Shown here: positions 25,336-34,146 of the stretch, in pieces
Layout: each line of letters opens with the position of its first letter
How positions within the stretch are numbered: position 1 is the stretch's first letter
Source of the DNA: Pseudomonas paraversuta
GTDB taxonomy: Bacteria > Pseudomonadota > Gammaproteobacteria > Pseudomonadales > Pseudomonadaceae
Assembly (NCBI RefSeq): GCF_904063065.1
Contig: NZ_CAJFCL010000010.1
Span: forward strand, 97,377 to 161,376
DNA length: 64,000 bases
Direction of reading: 5' to 3'
The notes under the pieces: generated by a model
Seen by the model: only the letters and a program-made list of their open reading frames with translations
What the model was told of the DNA's origin: nothing
Database searches by the model: none
Position numbers and translations under genes: made by a program

Positions 25336-26358
25336 TCAATTCTGCCGATCCAAAAGCGCTTCGCCGCAAACCGGAACCACGACAGTGATCGCCTTTACCT
25401 GAACATTCTCGCGCCAGACACTGGCCGGCGCGGGCATTCCCAGGCGACGGGCGGCGAAAATACCGGGCAGGTTAACCCCCGCTTCCCGGGTATAGCCGAT
25501 ACCACCGGAGTAACGCAGATTGATCTCCAGCAGATGCGGATTGCCTTCGGCATCATCGCGGGTTTGCACGTTGACGATGCCGTCGCAGCAAAAATGCCGC
25601 GCGGCTCTGAGTGCCAGTTCGACGGCGGCACCGTCGCATTCGAATGACTGCATCAGCCCCTGTTTGCGCCGCCCGACATATGCCACCGCGTTGCCCGCTT
25701 CGCACACCATGTCCACCGACACCTCGCTACCGGGCATGTACGGCATGACCAGCAACGGTTTGGGCTCAATGGACTGGCCGTAGGCCCGGGCAAACACCTC
25801 GGCATTCACCTCATGGGCATCGGCATTGGCAAAGCTGCGAAACGGATCGACATCATCCCCCAGGCGCCAGAAGCCCTGACCATAAATGCCGCGGGTCGGT
25901 TTCACACACACCTGCCCTTCACGGGACAGCCGCGCGTAGGCCTCTTGCAGCTCGGCCTGGTTGTGCACGGTCACCGCCGGAATGCAGGCAAGCCCTGCGG
26001 CCAGCGCCTGACGGGTGAATACCGACTTGTCGTCGACCCGCTCAAAGGTGTCCAGGTCCAGGGCGCCCGTGACCAGTTGCAAGCCTGCGGCCTCGAATTG
26101 GCCACGATGGGCTTCATAGACCTGCCCCACACGCCCGGCCAGCACCAGCTTGATCTGATGGCTCAGGGCCTGCTCAATGACCCAGGCAATACGCTCTTGA
26201 TTGTCCAGCGGCTCGCGCCAGGCGACATCCGCCAGTCCGGTTATTTCAGGGCGATTTTGACGGTGCGAGGCGAAAATCCGAACTGCATCGGGCAGCGCCG
26301 CGCGCGCGCCGGCAATCACATCGCGCTGGCTGGATTGCCCTTCAAGAAACCAGATCAT
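25336..26358 (-). CDS. ATP-grasp ligase of the ter module
   Basis: A 340-residue ATP-grasp enzyme. Visible parts are the central KPTRGIYGQGFWRL loop that grips ATP, an acidic PYMPGSEVSVDMV strand and the C-terminal metal-binding segment LLEINLRYSGGIGYT. AAAGG lies 6 bp before the ATG at 26358. It is the first gene of the 12-gene operon. The enzyme should form an amide or peptide-like bond using ATP. Together with the PRTase, lyase and phosphatases it defines the nucleoside-like metabolite module predicted for Ter systems. The product is unknown. Confidence 0.88.
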   Translation of the reverse strand: MIWFLEGQSSQRDVIAGARAALPDAVRIFASHRQNRPEITGLADVAWREPLDNQERIAWVIEQALSHQIKLVLAGRVGQVYEAHRGQFEAAGLQLVTGALDLDTFERVDDKSVFTRQALAAGLACIPAVTVHNQAELQEAYARLSREGQVCVKPTRGIYGQGFWRLGDDVDPFRSFANADAHEVNAEVFARAYGQSIEPKPLLVMPYMPGSEVSVDMVCEAGNAVAYVGRRKQGLMQSFECDGAAVELALRAARHFCCDGIVNVQTRDDAEGNPHLLEINLRYSGGIGYTREAGVNLPGIFAARRLGMPAPASVWRENVQVKAITVVVPVCGEALLDRQN

Positions 26359-26602
26359 GAACATCCTTTGCTGCAGAGGGAGGAGACACACGTTGAGCGC
26401 GGGAGTCTAGCGGATGGGGCCGGCAGATGCCCCAGTGATTGACCGGTGTGCCTGCCGGAGCTGGCAGGCCGGCGCCCGGATGAGTACCTCCCGCAGCCCG
26501 CACACCCTTTGCAGCCCGGAGGTCTCAGGTTTCACATTTTGTTAAGAATTGCCCTCCTATACTCCAGCGCACCATTACTTCCGACTCTGCCCTGGTAGCC
26601 AA

Positions 26603-28069
26603 ATGCGCCTGACCCGCCCTGCTCTGCTGTTATTGCTGCTCGGTTGTCTGCTGTTCTTTTTTGCCCTGGGCAACCACCAACTGCAAGGCTCGACCGAGTC
26701 CCGGGTAGCGGGCATCGCCATGCAGATGCACCTGAGCAACGATTGGGTGACGCCGTCCCTGCTCAACCAGCCCTTCCTCGAAAAACCGCCGCTAAGCCTG
26801 TGGCTGGATACGGGCGCCATTCGCCTGTTCGGGGGTGAACTGTTCGCCGTGCGCCTGGCATCAGCCTTCGCCGGATTATTTTGCGTCATGTTGCTATACG
26901 CCATGCTGCGCAAACTTGGACGCCCCACGGCACTGGCCTGGACGGCTGCCGCCATGCTGGCGACCATGGGCAGTTTTTGGGGCAATACCCGTCAAGTGGG
27001 GGAAGATGCCCTGCTGACATTGGGCGTGAGCATGGCGCTGCTGGCGTTTTTTCACGCCAGCCGCCAGCCGGGCTTTGCACGGGGCAGCTGGCTGCTGTTT
27101 GCTGCCGGGATCGCCATTGCAACCCTGAGCAAAGGAGTATTGGGGCTGGCGCTGCCAGGGGTGGTGATCTTTACATTTCTGCTGTGCGAAAGCCTGATAG
27201 AGAAGCGCTTTGTCCTGCGACACTGGCTACGACCGGCACTGTTGACCCTGCTGGGACTGATTCCGCTGATGATCTGGTTGTGGGTGCTGTATCAGCGCGG
27301 CGGGCTTCAGGCTGTGGGCGAAGTACTGTGGACCAACAGCGTCGGACGTTTCAGCGGCTCCTTTGTTGATGCCGGGCATTACGAACCGTTTTACTACTAC
27401 CTGAGGAAGCTGCCCGAAGCCTTCCTGCCGTGGAACCTGCTGACCTATCTGGGGCTCTGGCACTTTCGCCGGCAACTGCGAAGCAACCCGTATCTGCTGT
27501 TCTTCTGTGTCTGGCTACTGGCGCAGTTTCTGCTGCTGAACCTGGCCTCAAGCAAACGTGCGGTGTACCTCATGTCACTGACCCCGGCCGCTGCTGTCAT
27601 TGCCGCCGAATATGCCCGGGTGGTGCTGGAGTGGCTGTACAAGAAAAGCCGGACCTCGACCCTGGCCAGATTCCTGAGCGAGCATCATCGTGCCCTGGGG
27701 GGAGTGGTTTTAGCCTGCATCGTGGCCAGCTACCTGCTGGCGGCGCTGTGGGCGCCACGGGCCGACAAGGAGGAGTCATTCCAACCGGTAGCGGCCCATG
27801 CACTCAACCTGCAAGCCGCCGGCAAACACATCGCGTTGATGCAACCGGACGAGCGCCTGGGCGCCCTGGTGTTCTACAGCCAGCGACTGCAGCAGACGCT
27901 GGACTCCACAGCCGAACTGCAGGCCTTTCTCCGCGCCTCGCCCGATAACGTCGCCATCGTCGAACAACCGGTTATACCCGGGTTAGCCTTGAACATAGTG
28001 GACAAGGTCAGCGTCGGACGTCACCACTATTACTTCATCAGCCTGGCAACGCCCGGGCCCCGGACTTGA
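26603..28069 (+). CDS. ArnT/PMT-family membrane glycosyltransferase
   Basis: A 488-residue inner-membrane protein with a long hydrophobic N terminus and about ten or eleven further hydrophobic segments. The first periplasmic loop carries the PMT/ArnT pattern: an acidic residue in STESRVAGI, then LLNQPFLEKPPLSLWL. ArnT-type enzymes transfer a sugar from undecaprenyl phosphate to lipid A or another envelope acceptor. At 488 residues it is shorter than ArnT, and no other arn genes are nearby, so its donor and acceptor are uncertain. The ATG at 26603 has only a weak ribosome-binding site. It is divergent from the ter operon. Confidence 0.85.
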   Translation: MRLTRPALLLLLLGCLLFFFALGNHQLQGSTESRVAGIAMQMHLSNDWVTPSLLNQPFLEKPPLSLWLDTGAIRLFGGELFAVRLASAFAGLFCVMLLYAMLRKLGRPTALAWTAAAMLATMGSFWGNTRQVGEDALLTLGVSMALLAFFHASRQPGFARGSWLLFAAGIAIATLSKGVLGLALPGVVIFTFLLCESLIEKRFVLRHWLRPALLTLLGLIPLMIWLWVLYQRGGLQAVGEVLWTNSVGRFSGSFVDAGHYEPFYYYLRKLPEAFLPWNLLTYLGLWHFRRQLRSNPYLLFFCVWLLAQFLLLNLASSKRAVYLMSLTPAAAVIAAEYARVVLEWLYKKSRTSTLARFLSEHHRALGGVVLACIVASYLLAALWAPRADKEESFQPVAAHALNLQAAGKHIALMQPDERLGALVFYSQRLQQTLDSTAELQAFLRASPDNVAIVEQPVIPGLALNIVDKVSVGRHHYYFISLATPGPRT

Positions 28070-28160
28070 TCCCGGGCAATACAAAGCCGGTTAGCGTGGC
28101 CGATTACCCTGCATTGACTACGCTCCCTGTGCTGGACGATTCCCAGCCAAGGAGCCTGTC

Positions 28161-28667
28161 ATGACCATCAACATCACCAGCAAGACCCTGAGCGACTATG
28201 ACGCTCATCTGGCGTTCAATACGGCCACCGCGTTTCTGCGCAAGTCCGATCTTGCCAACTATTTGATTGATCAGCTTGAACAGCAAGACGTAAAACTCAG
28301 CATTGACGTCAGCAGCGACCCGGCGCTGGCGCAAAAGGATGCTTCAAACAACGGGGTGATTTTATGGAACCTGCACACCGCGACCTCGCCAAGCCCGCAA
28401 CTGGCCGACGTGGCGGCCCTGCTCAGTCGTATCCCGGCCGGGCAGAAGCAATACATCACCAGCCAGTGGGTGCTGATGCATTTACTCGCACTTGCCTGCC
28501 ATCAATTAAACGATCAGCTGAATTTTCGCGATGCGGATGCGACGTGGCCATGGCTGGACGAAAAAGTCCTGAGCGCCGGCGATATCGAAAATGTTGTGGC
28601 CCGTGAACTCAGCGACCTGCCGTTGCCCGAAGAGCAAAACTGGAACCGCCTACTTAATCGGGCGTGA
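28161..28667 (+). CDS. Hypothetical protein, 168 residues
   Basis: I do not recognise this protein. AAGGAGC precedes the ATG. It has no signal peptide or membrane segment and reads as a soluble, mainly helical protein with an aromatic/acidic C-terminal part (ATWPWLDEKV). It lies 91 bp after the glycosyltransferase on the same strand and could be co-transcribed with it. Codon use looks like its neighbours. A strong palindrome follows 70 bp after the stop. Confidence 0.75.
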   Translation: MTINITSKTLSDYDAHLAFNTATAFLRKSDLANYLIDQLEQQDVKLSIDVSSDPALAQKDASNNGVILWNLHTATSPSPQLADVAALLSRIPAGQKQYITSQWVLMHLLALACHQLNDQLNFRDADATWPWLDEKVLSAGDIENVVARELSDLPLPEEQNWNRLLNRA

Positions 28668-28738
28668 GCTGCACACAGGCCCGGAGAGGTTGTCAGTCAG
28701 GGCAAACCCTGTGCAAGCATGGCTTGCCCGCGTTAGCA

Positions 28739-28767
28739 CCGGCTTGTCTGCACTGCAGACAAGCCGG
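28739..28767. terminator. Palindrome between convergent genes
   Basis: A 14-bp perfect inverted repeat (28739-28752 and 28754-28767, CCGGCTTGTCTGCA and its complement) around one central base. It lies between the convergent ends of the hypothetical gene and the histidine phosphatase. It lacks T-runs, so it may be a REP-type element acting as a bidirectional transcription barrier. Confidence 0.65.
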
Positions 28768-28786
28768 CACCTGCAGTGGGATTGGC

Positions 28787-29503
28787 TCAGAATTGCGAGG
28801 CTTCGAACACGTGATGCTCTGGTGCTGCCTCCGGCAGGATGGCCGACCAGTCGTTGGTCTCGACATACCCCAGCATCTGCGGGTCATGGGTGCCATCGTC
28901 CTGGATGAACAATGAAGCCCCGTAGCCGAACGTTGTATCCGTTGGCACATGCATGTCCGCTTCCAGCGCGTCCATGCATTCGCTGTGGGTCACCAGCACC
29001 AGGTTGCGCCCCGGCACCTTGTGCTTGAGGGCATCACGCAACATCGTGCCGCGGCAGTTGAATAACCAGTCCTGCGCCGGCACCGGGCGAATGAACATGG
29101 CATCGGCGGTTTGCCGCGCCCGGGTCAACTCACTGCTGTAAATATCGACGTTCTTCAGCCCCAACTGCCTGAAATTGGCGCCCAGCCCCTGAACCACCTC
29201 TTCGCCATGCACCGTGATCCCGTCAGGCAGGCCCAGGCATGGGGTCGACGAGCGATCGCAGCGCTCGCCATGGCGCACCAGTGCAATCACATCACCTCTG
29301 GCCCAGCTCTGGGTCAGGGTCAGTACCTGTCCGGCATGTTTTGACTGCGCCAGATTGGGCGCCGGCACTGGCGCCAGAAGGTTCCACGTGACCGCACCGG
29401 TGAGCAGGCTTGCGGCGACTATCACCAATGCATTTCTGTAACGCGCCAGCACACCGCGCAGCATGGCACGTGTGGCTCCAGCCAGACGAAGACTCAAAAT
29501 CAC
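28787..29503 (-). CDS. Membrane-anchored histidine phosphatase (Ais-like)
   Basis: A 238-residue histidine-phosphatase-superfamily protein. The catalytic RHG motif is in ALVRHGERCD, and a second catalytic His is in LVTHSECMD. An N-terminal hydrophobic segment (about residues 24-43) indicates an anchor or uncleaved signal, placing the enzyme in the periplasm. The pattern CDRSSTPCLG and an ELTRARQTA segment resemble Ais, the LPS-core heptose phosphatase. The nearby ArnT-like gene strengthens an envelope link, since ais and arn genes are neighbours in enterobacteria. The start is uncertain: a GTG at 29503 or an ATG at 29464. Confidence 0.8.
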   Translation of the reverse strand: MILSLRLAGATRAMLRGVLARYRNALVIVAASLLTGAVTWNLLAPVPAPNLAQSKHAGQVLTLTQSWARGDVIALVRHGERCDRSSTPCLGLPDGITVHGEEVVQGLGANFRQLGLKNVDIYSSELTRARQTADAMFIRPVPAQDWLFNCRGTMLRDALKHKVPGRNLVLVTHSECMDALEADMHVPTDTTFGYGASLFIQDDGTHDPQMLGYVETNDWSAILPEAAPEHHVFEASQF

Positions 29504-29873
29504 GGAAGAAATACCCTCTATGGCAGTCAGTGGACGACACTGGCCGTTACCCTAAAACGCGAATATGACAATGGGTCGATGCGCGCCTCTTTTTGTAAGA
29601 GCAAAGATTGCACACGACGGATATCGGTTAGCTGAACCAGATTCTAAAAACCCCCACGTCAGGGACAGGTGAAACGAATGTGAAAAAAAACGTAAAGCCG
29701 CCCCTTGCCCACATGCTTGCAAGGGCTTTTCGCCGAATATTCATTGTTATCAAGAAAACATTTCAGCTCTGAGAACTGCCGCCGATACACCCCAACACAA
29801 GCATTCTGCTGGGCCAATAACTAAAACCCTCCAGCGAAATTCGATCCTGCGTGCACCGTTCCTGGAGAACTTT
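29504..29873. other. Intergenic region upstream of the chemoreceptor gene
   Basis: This 370-bp gap separates two divergent genes. I see no gene. It must contain promoters for both, but no unambiguous promoter pair could be assigned by eye. The half nearer the chemoreceptor is A/T-rich compared with the flanks. Confidence 0.4.
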
Positions 29874-31796
29874 ATGAACAGCTGGCTGAGCAACATCAGC
29901 GTCAACCTGAAACTGACCCTTGGCTTTGGCCTGGTACTGCTCCTCACTTGCGTAATGGCGATCTTTGACTGGCTCAGCCTGGACAAAATGGTTGATCGCA
30001 GTAACTGGATGAGCGATATCACCCGGCTCAATACCGCGTTTACCAACCTGCGGGTGACACGCTTGCAGTACATGCTGACTGACGGCGACGAGACCGCCGC
30101 GCAAGCAGTGCAAGGCAGTATCGATGCCTTTCAGGAACAGCAGAAAAAGCTGATCGACACCTTCAAGAGCCAGGAAAACCTCGTACTGCTCAAGGAGCAG
30201 CAAGCCATCATCGGCGACTACGAGCGCGCACTGGTGACCATGCGCAAGGCATATGTCGAGTCTGCCGAAGCGCGGGCCGCCATGGACCGCAATGCCAAAC
30301 TGGCCCAGGACGCCATCGCCACGCTGCTGGCCAGCACCCTGCAACTGCCTGCCGCTGAAGAGTCCCGTTTCGCGATGTACCAGACCGTGTCTGAAGTCCG
30401 CGAACAATTCCTGCTCTCGCGTTATCAGGTCCGTGCCTATATTGCTGCGCCAACGCCGGCGACCGAAAAGGCCGCCAGCCAGCAACTGGAAAAGACCGTC
30501 GACAGTCTTGAAAAGCTCAATCCTTATTTCGCGACGAGCGCCGCAGAGACCCTGCGTACCCTGACCCGGACCATGGAGCAGTACCAACAGGCGCTGCAGG
30601 TGTACAGCAGCACCGACAACACCATCATCGACGTGCGCAAGAAGATGACCGAGTACGGCGCCAGCGTTCTGAGCCGCAGCGATGAGCTGTACAAACTCCA
30701 GTTGCAGCGCCGCGACATCGAAAGTGCCACCGCCAACAGCATGCAAGCGATCACCACCCTGCTGGTGCTGCTGTTCGGCATCGCTGCTGCGGTGATCATC
30801 ACCCGCCAGATTACCCGCCCGTTGCGTGAAACCCTGGATGTGGTCGAGCGCATTGCCAGTGGCGACCTGAGCCACAATCTGCAGGTGACCCGTCGCGATG
30901 AACTGGGTGTGTTGCAGCAAGGTATTGCGCGCATGGGCACCACCCTGCGCGACCTGATCGGCGGTATTCGCGACGGGGTTACGCAAATCGCCAGCGCCGC
31001 CGAAGAGCTGTCAGCGGTCACCGAGCAAACCAGTGCCGGGGTCAACAGCCAGAAGATCGAGACCGATCAGGTGGCCACTGCCATGCATGAAATGACGGCG
31101 ACCGTGCAGGAAGTTGCGCGCAATGCCGAGCAGGCTTCGCAAGCCGCCGCAGCCGCCGACGGCGAAGCCCGTGAGGGCGACAAGGTGGTCAATGAAGCCA
31201 TTGACCAGATCGAGCGTCTGGCAGTTGAAGTCGGTCGCTCGACCGAAGCCATGGCCGTGTTGCAACAGGAAAGCGACAAGATCGGCAGCGTCATGGATGT
31301 GATCAAGGCCGTCGCCGAGCAAACCAATTTGCTGGCCCTTAACGCCGCCATCGAAGCCGCCCGTGCCGGTGACGCCGGACGCGGTTTTGCCGTGGTGGCC
31401 GACGAAGTGCGTGGCCTGGCCCAGCGTACGCAAAAATCCACCGAAGAGATCCAGACCCTGGTTGCAGCCTTGCAAAGCGGTACCCAGCACGTGGCCAACG
31501 TGATGAACAACAGTCGCTCCCTGACTGACAGCAGCGTGACCCTGACCCGCCAGGCGGGCACCTCGCTGCAGGGCATTACCCGTACCGTGTCGAACATTCA
31601 GTCAATGAACCAGCAGATTGCCGCCGCCGCCGAACAGCAAAGTGCAGTGGCTGAAGAGATCAGCCGCAGCATCGTCAATGTGCGCGACGTTTCCGAGCAA
31701 ACCGCAGCCGCCAGCGACGAGACGGCCAAGTCCAGCGTTGAACTGGCGCGCCTGGGCAATCAGCTACAAGAGATGGTGAGCCACTTTAAAGTCTGA
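29874..31796 (+). CDS. Methyl-accepting chemotaxis protein, HBM-type sensor
   Basis: A 640-residue chemoreceptor. TM1 is at about residues 13-33 and TM2 at about 293-312, enclosing a helical periplasmic domain of roughly 255 residues. That is the size of a helical-bimodular (HBM) domain as in McpS-type receptors. A HAMP domain follows (about 313-365), then the methyl-accepting domain with the highly conserved hairpin tip AVAEQTNLLALNAAIEAARA. The protein ends without a CheR-binding pentapeptide. GGAGA precedes the ATG. HBM receptors commonly sense organic acids or polyamines, but the ligand here is unknown. Confidence 0.93.
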   Translation: MNSWLSNISVNLKLTLGFGLVLLLTCVMAIFDWLSLDKMVDRSNWMSDITRLNTAFTNLRVTRLQYMLTDGDETAAQAVQGSIDAFQEQQKKLIDTFKSQENLVLLKEQQAIIGDYERALVTMRKAYVESAEARAAMDRNAKLAQDAIATLLASTLQLPAAEESRFAMYQTVSEVREQFLLSRYQVRAYIAAPTPATEKAASQQLEKTVDSLEKLNPYFATSAAETLRTLTRTMEQYQQALQVYSSTDNTIIDVRKKMTEYGASVLSRSDELYKLQLQRRDIESATANSMQAITTLLVLLFGIAAAVIITRQITRPLRETLDVVERIASGDLSHNLQVTRRDELGVLQQGIARMGTTLRDLIGGIRDGVTQIASAAEELSAVTEQTSAGVNSQKIETDQVATAMHEMTATVQEVARNAEQASQAAAAADGEAREGDKVVNEAIDQIERLAVEVGRSTEAMAVLQQESDKIGSVMDVIKAVAEQTNLLALNAAIEAARAGDAGRGFAVVADEVRGLAQRTQKSTEEIQTLVAALQSGTQHVANVMNNSRSLTDSSVTLTRQAGTSLQGITRTVSNIQSMNQQIAAAAEQQSAVAEEISRSIVNVRDVSEQTAAASDETAKSSVELARLGNQLQEMVSHFKV

Positions 31797-31803
31797 CCCT
31801 CAC

Positions 31804-31831
31804 TGCAGGAGCGAGCCTGCTCGCTCCTGCA
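31804..31831. repeat. REP hairpin, family A (short)
   Basis: A 12-bp perfect inverted repeat, TGCAGGAGCGAG and its complement, with a 4-nt loop. It begins 8 bp after the chemoreceptor stop and 23 bp before the 3' end of the convergent D-aminoacylase, so it may terminate both. Confidence 0.82.
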
Positions 31832-31853
31832 CCGGGACCATTGAGCCTCCTCT

Positions 31854-33284
31854 CTATCGGGGCAGAAACACACCGGCGCGGTTACCGTTGGCCACGCCGT
31901 TTTCATAACTCAACACCCCGTTGACCCACACCCCGTCAATCCCTTGTGCCGCTTGTTGCGGGGAGTTGAAGTCGGCGACATCACGTACTTTCGCGGCATC
32001 GAACAGCACCAGATCCGCCCAGTTGCCTTCGCGTATTTCTCCCCGCCCCCCAAGACCAAAACGAGCCGCCGACAACCCGCTCATTTTGTGCACCGCCGTG
32101 TGCAGCGGGAACAACCCCAGGTCACGACTGAAATGCCCCAGCACCCGTGGAAAAGCCCCCCACAAGCGTGGATGCGGAAACGGATCGTCAGGCAGGCCGT
32201 CGGAGCCGATCATTGACAGCGGGTGCGCCAGAATCCTGCGAACGTCGCTTTCATCCATCCCGTAATACACCGCGCCCGCCGGTTGCAGGCGCTGCGCTGC
32301 ATCCATCAGCGATACGCCCCAAAGCCCTGCTATGTCCTGCAAGTCACGCCCGCCCATTTCAGGATGCGGGGTCGACCAGGTAATGGTGATCCGGAACGCG
32401 TCAGTCACTTGCTTGAGGTCCAGAGTCGAAGAACTGGCGGCGTAGGGATAACAGTCGCACCCCACAGGATGGGTTTTCGCTGCCTGCTCCAGAGCTGCCA
32501 GCAAGTGCGGACTGCGCCCCCAGTTACCCGCCCCGGCACATTTGAGATGGGAAATAATCACCGGCACCCGGGCCTGGCGACCGATCAAAAACGCTTCATC
32601 CATGGCCTCCATCACCGGCTCGAATTCGCTGCGCAAATGCGTGGTGTAGAGCGCGCCGAACGCGGTCAGTTCTGCGGCCAGTTGCAGCACCTCGTCGGTC
32701 TCGGCATTAAACGCACTGGCATACGCCAGCCCTGTGGATAACCCCAGCGCCCCCGCTTCCAGGCTTTCCCGCAGCTGCTGACGCATGCCGCGAATTTCGC
32801 CGGGGGTGGCGGTGCGCTGCAGATCGTCCATGTGATTGCTGCGCAACGCCGTATGACCGATCAGCGCACCAACGTTCAACGCGGGACCGGCCGCCGCAAC
32901 GGCGGCGCGGTAGTCGCTGAAACGCGGGTAGGCAAACGCGGCCTTGTTGCCCAGCAGGTTCATCGGGTCCGGCGGCTCATCGCGCAAGGTCACCGGCGAC
33001 GCGCTGATCCCGCAGTTGCCGACAATCACTGTGGTCACGCCCTGACTGAGTTTGGGCAGCATCTGCGGCTGGCGAATCACCACCGTGTCGTCGTGGGTGT
33101 GCACATCAATAAAACCCGGAGCCAGCACCCGGCCCACCGCGTCTATTTCCCATGTGCCGCGCACATCACCGAGGTTGCCAATACGCTCGATACGCCCTGC
33201 GCGTACGGCCACGTCAGCGCTATAGGCCGGCGCGTTGCTGCCATCTATAACCCGGGCATTGCGGATCACTGTGTCGTAGTTCAT
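31854..33284 (-). CDS. N-acyl-D-amino-acid deacylase (D-aminoacylase)
   Basis: A 476-residue amidohydrolase, matching the usual length of about 480. The metal motif GFIDVHTHDD places HxH at His62 and His64. The conserved zinc-ligand Cys is in VGNCGIS, and HLKCAGAGNWG and SDGLPDDPFPHPR are D-aminoacylase signatures. The enzyme hydrolyses N-acyl-D-amino acids to the free D-amino acid and an organic acid in the cytoplasm. It starts 1 bp after the RpiR gene stop and is the third gene of the permease-regulator-deacylase operon. Confidence 0.92.
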   Translation of the reverse strand: MNYDTVIRNARVIDGSNAPAYSADVAVRAGRIERIGNLGDVRGTWEIDAVGRVLAPGFIDVHTHDDTVVIRQPQMLPKLSQGVTTVIVGNCGISASPVTLRDEPPDPMNLLGNKAAFAYPRFSDYRAAVAAAGPALNVGALIGHTALRSNHMDDLQRTATPGEIRGMRQQLRESLEAGALGLSTGLAYASAFNAETDEVLQLAAELTAFGALYTTHLRSEFEPVMEAMDEAFLIGRQARVPVIISHLKCAGAGNWGRSPHLLAALEQAAKTHPVGCDCYPYAASSSTLDLKQVTDAFRITITWSTPHPEMGGRDLQDIAGLWGVSLMDAAQRLQPAGAVYYGMDESDVRRILAHPLSMIGSDGLPDDPFPHPRLWGAFPRVLGHFSRDLGLFPLHTAVHKMSGLSAARFGLGGRGEIREGNWADLVLFDAAKVRDVADFNSPQQAAQGIDGVWVNGVLSYENGVANGNRAGVFLPR

Positions 33285-33285
33285 T

Positions 33286-34146
33286 TCAATCCCCCAATGG
33301 CAGGCAATCATCACCGCCGCGATAGTCATCCAGTGCCAGTTTGATCCGGCGCAAGCGCTCCTGGTTGGCTTCCGGCATCGACAGCGCCAGCTCGGTGGCA
33401 AGCACGTCAATGGCCAGCAGCATCCCGTAGCGGGCCGCCGTTGGTTTGTAGATAAAGCTGGTTTCCACCCCTTGCAGCGCCAGCACCACATCGGCCAGTT
33501 GCGCCAGCGGCGTAGCGGGCCGGGTGATGGCAATCACTTTGGCGCCATAGTTATGCGCCAGCTTTACCACCTCGATCAGCTCGGGGGTCAGCCCGGTCAG
33601 CGAGCACACAATAACGGCATGCTCCGGTCCCAGGGTCGCCGCCGTGACCCGCATCATCACGACGTCGCGACAGGCCGCGACCGGGTACCCCAGGCGCACC
33701 AGACGCACCTGCAATTCATCGCTGTAGACACTGGAACAGCCGCCCATCCCGAACGCATGAATCATCTTCGCTTCGCCCAGCAGCTTGACCGCATCGGCGA
33801 AATGCACGCCATTGAAGCCGGCCAGATGCTCGTGCAGCGTCGATTCAATATCACTCACAATCTGACGGAAAAAAGCCGACTGCTCAGGCATGCTGCCGGT
33901 ATCTAGAAAACGACTGCCCACCCCGCTGGCCTGGGCCAGTTGCAGGCGCAAGTCACGCAAGTCACGGCAGCCGACACTGCGCGCAAAGCGCGACAGCGTG
34001 GCGCTGCTGACCTCGGCCCGCAGCGCCAGCTCATCGAGGCTGGCACTGGCGGCAAAACCGGTATCGCTGAGTATCAACCGGGCAATGCGGGCCTCGGCAG
34101 CGCTGAAGGTGTCCTGGCGAACCCGGATTTGATACAGGATGTCCAT
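33286..34146 (-). CDS. RpiR-family transcriptional regulator (HTH + SIS domain)
   Basis: A 286-residue regulator. An N-terminal HTH (about residues 35-60, LRAEVSSATLSRFARSVG) is followed by a SIS sugar-phosphate-binding domain (about 120-260). The permease stop codon directly abuts its ATG, and its own stop lies 1 bp before the deacylase start, so the three genes are tightly coupled. RpiR proteins usually sense phosphosugars. Here the context suggests an N-acyl-D-amino acid or an amino-sugar-derived acid such as a cell-wall lactyl ether. Confidence 0.9.
   Translation of the reverse strand: MDILYQIRVRQDTFSAAEARIARLILSDTGFAASASLDELALRAEVSSATLSRFARSVGCRDLRDLRLQLAQASGVGSRFLDTGSMPEQSAFFRQIVSDIESTLHEHLAGFNGVHFADAVKLLGEAKMIHAFGMGGCSSVYSDELQVRLVRLGYPVAACRDVVMMRVTAATLGPEHAVIVCSLTGLTPELIEVVKLAHNYGAKVIAITRPATPLAQLADVVLALQGVETSFIYKPTAARYGMLLAIDVLATELALSMPEANQERLRRIKLALDDYRGGDDCLPLGD

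Noticed and set aside
11046..26358. A recently acquired genomic island carrying the ter genes
   Set aside because: No integrase, transposase, tRNA or direct repeats at the ends, and codon use looks like the flanks by eye. A composition analysis could change this.
26530..26580. A sigma-70 promoter for the ArnT-like gene
   Set aside because: TATACT is present, but no -35 hexamer lies at an acceptable distance.
29763..30986. A 407-residue minus-strand frame opposite the chemoreceptor
   Set aside because: Antisense shadow of the strongly biased chemoreceptor codons.
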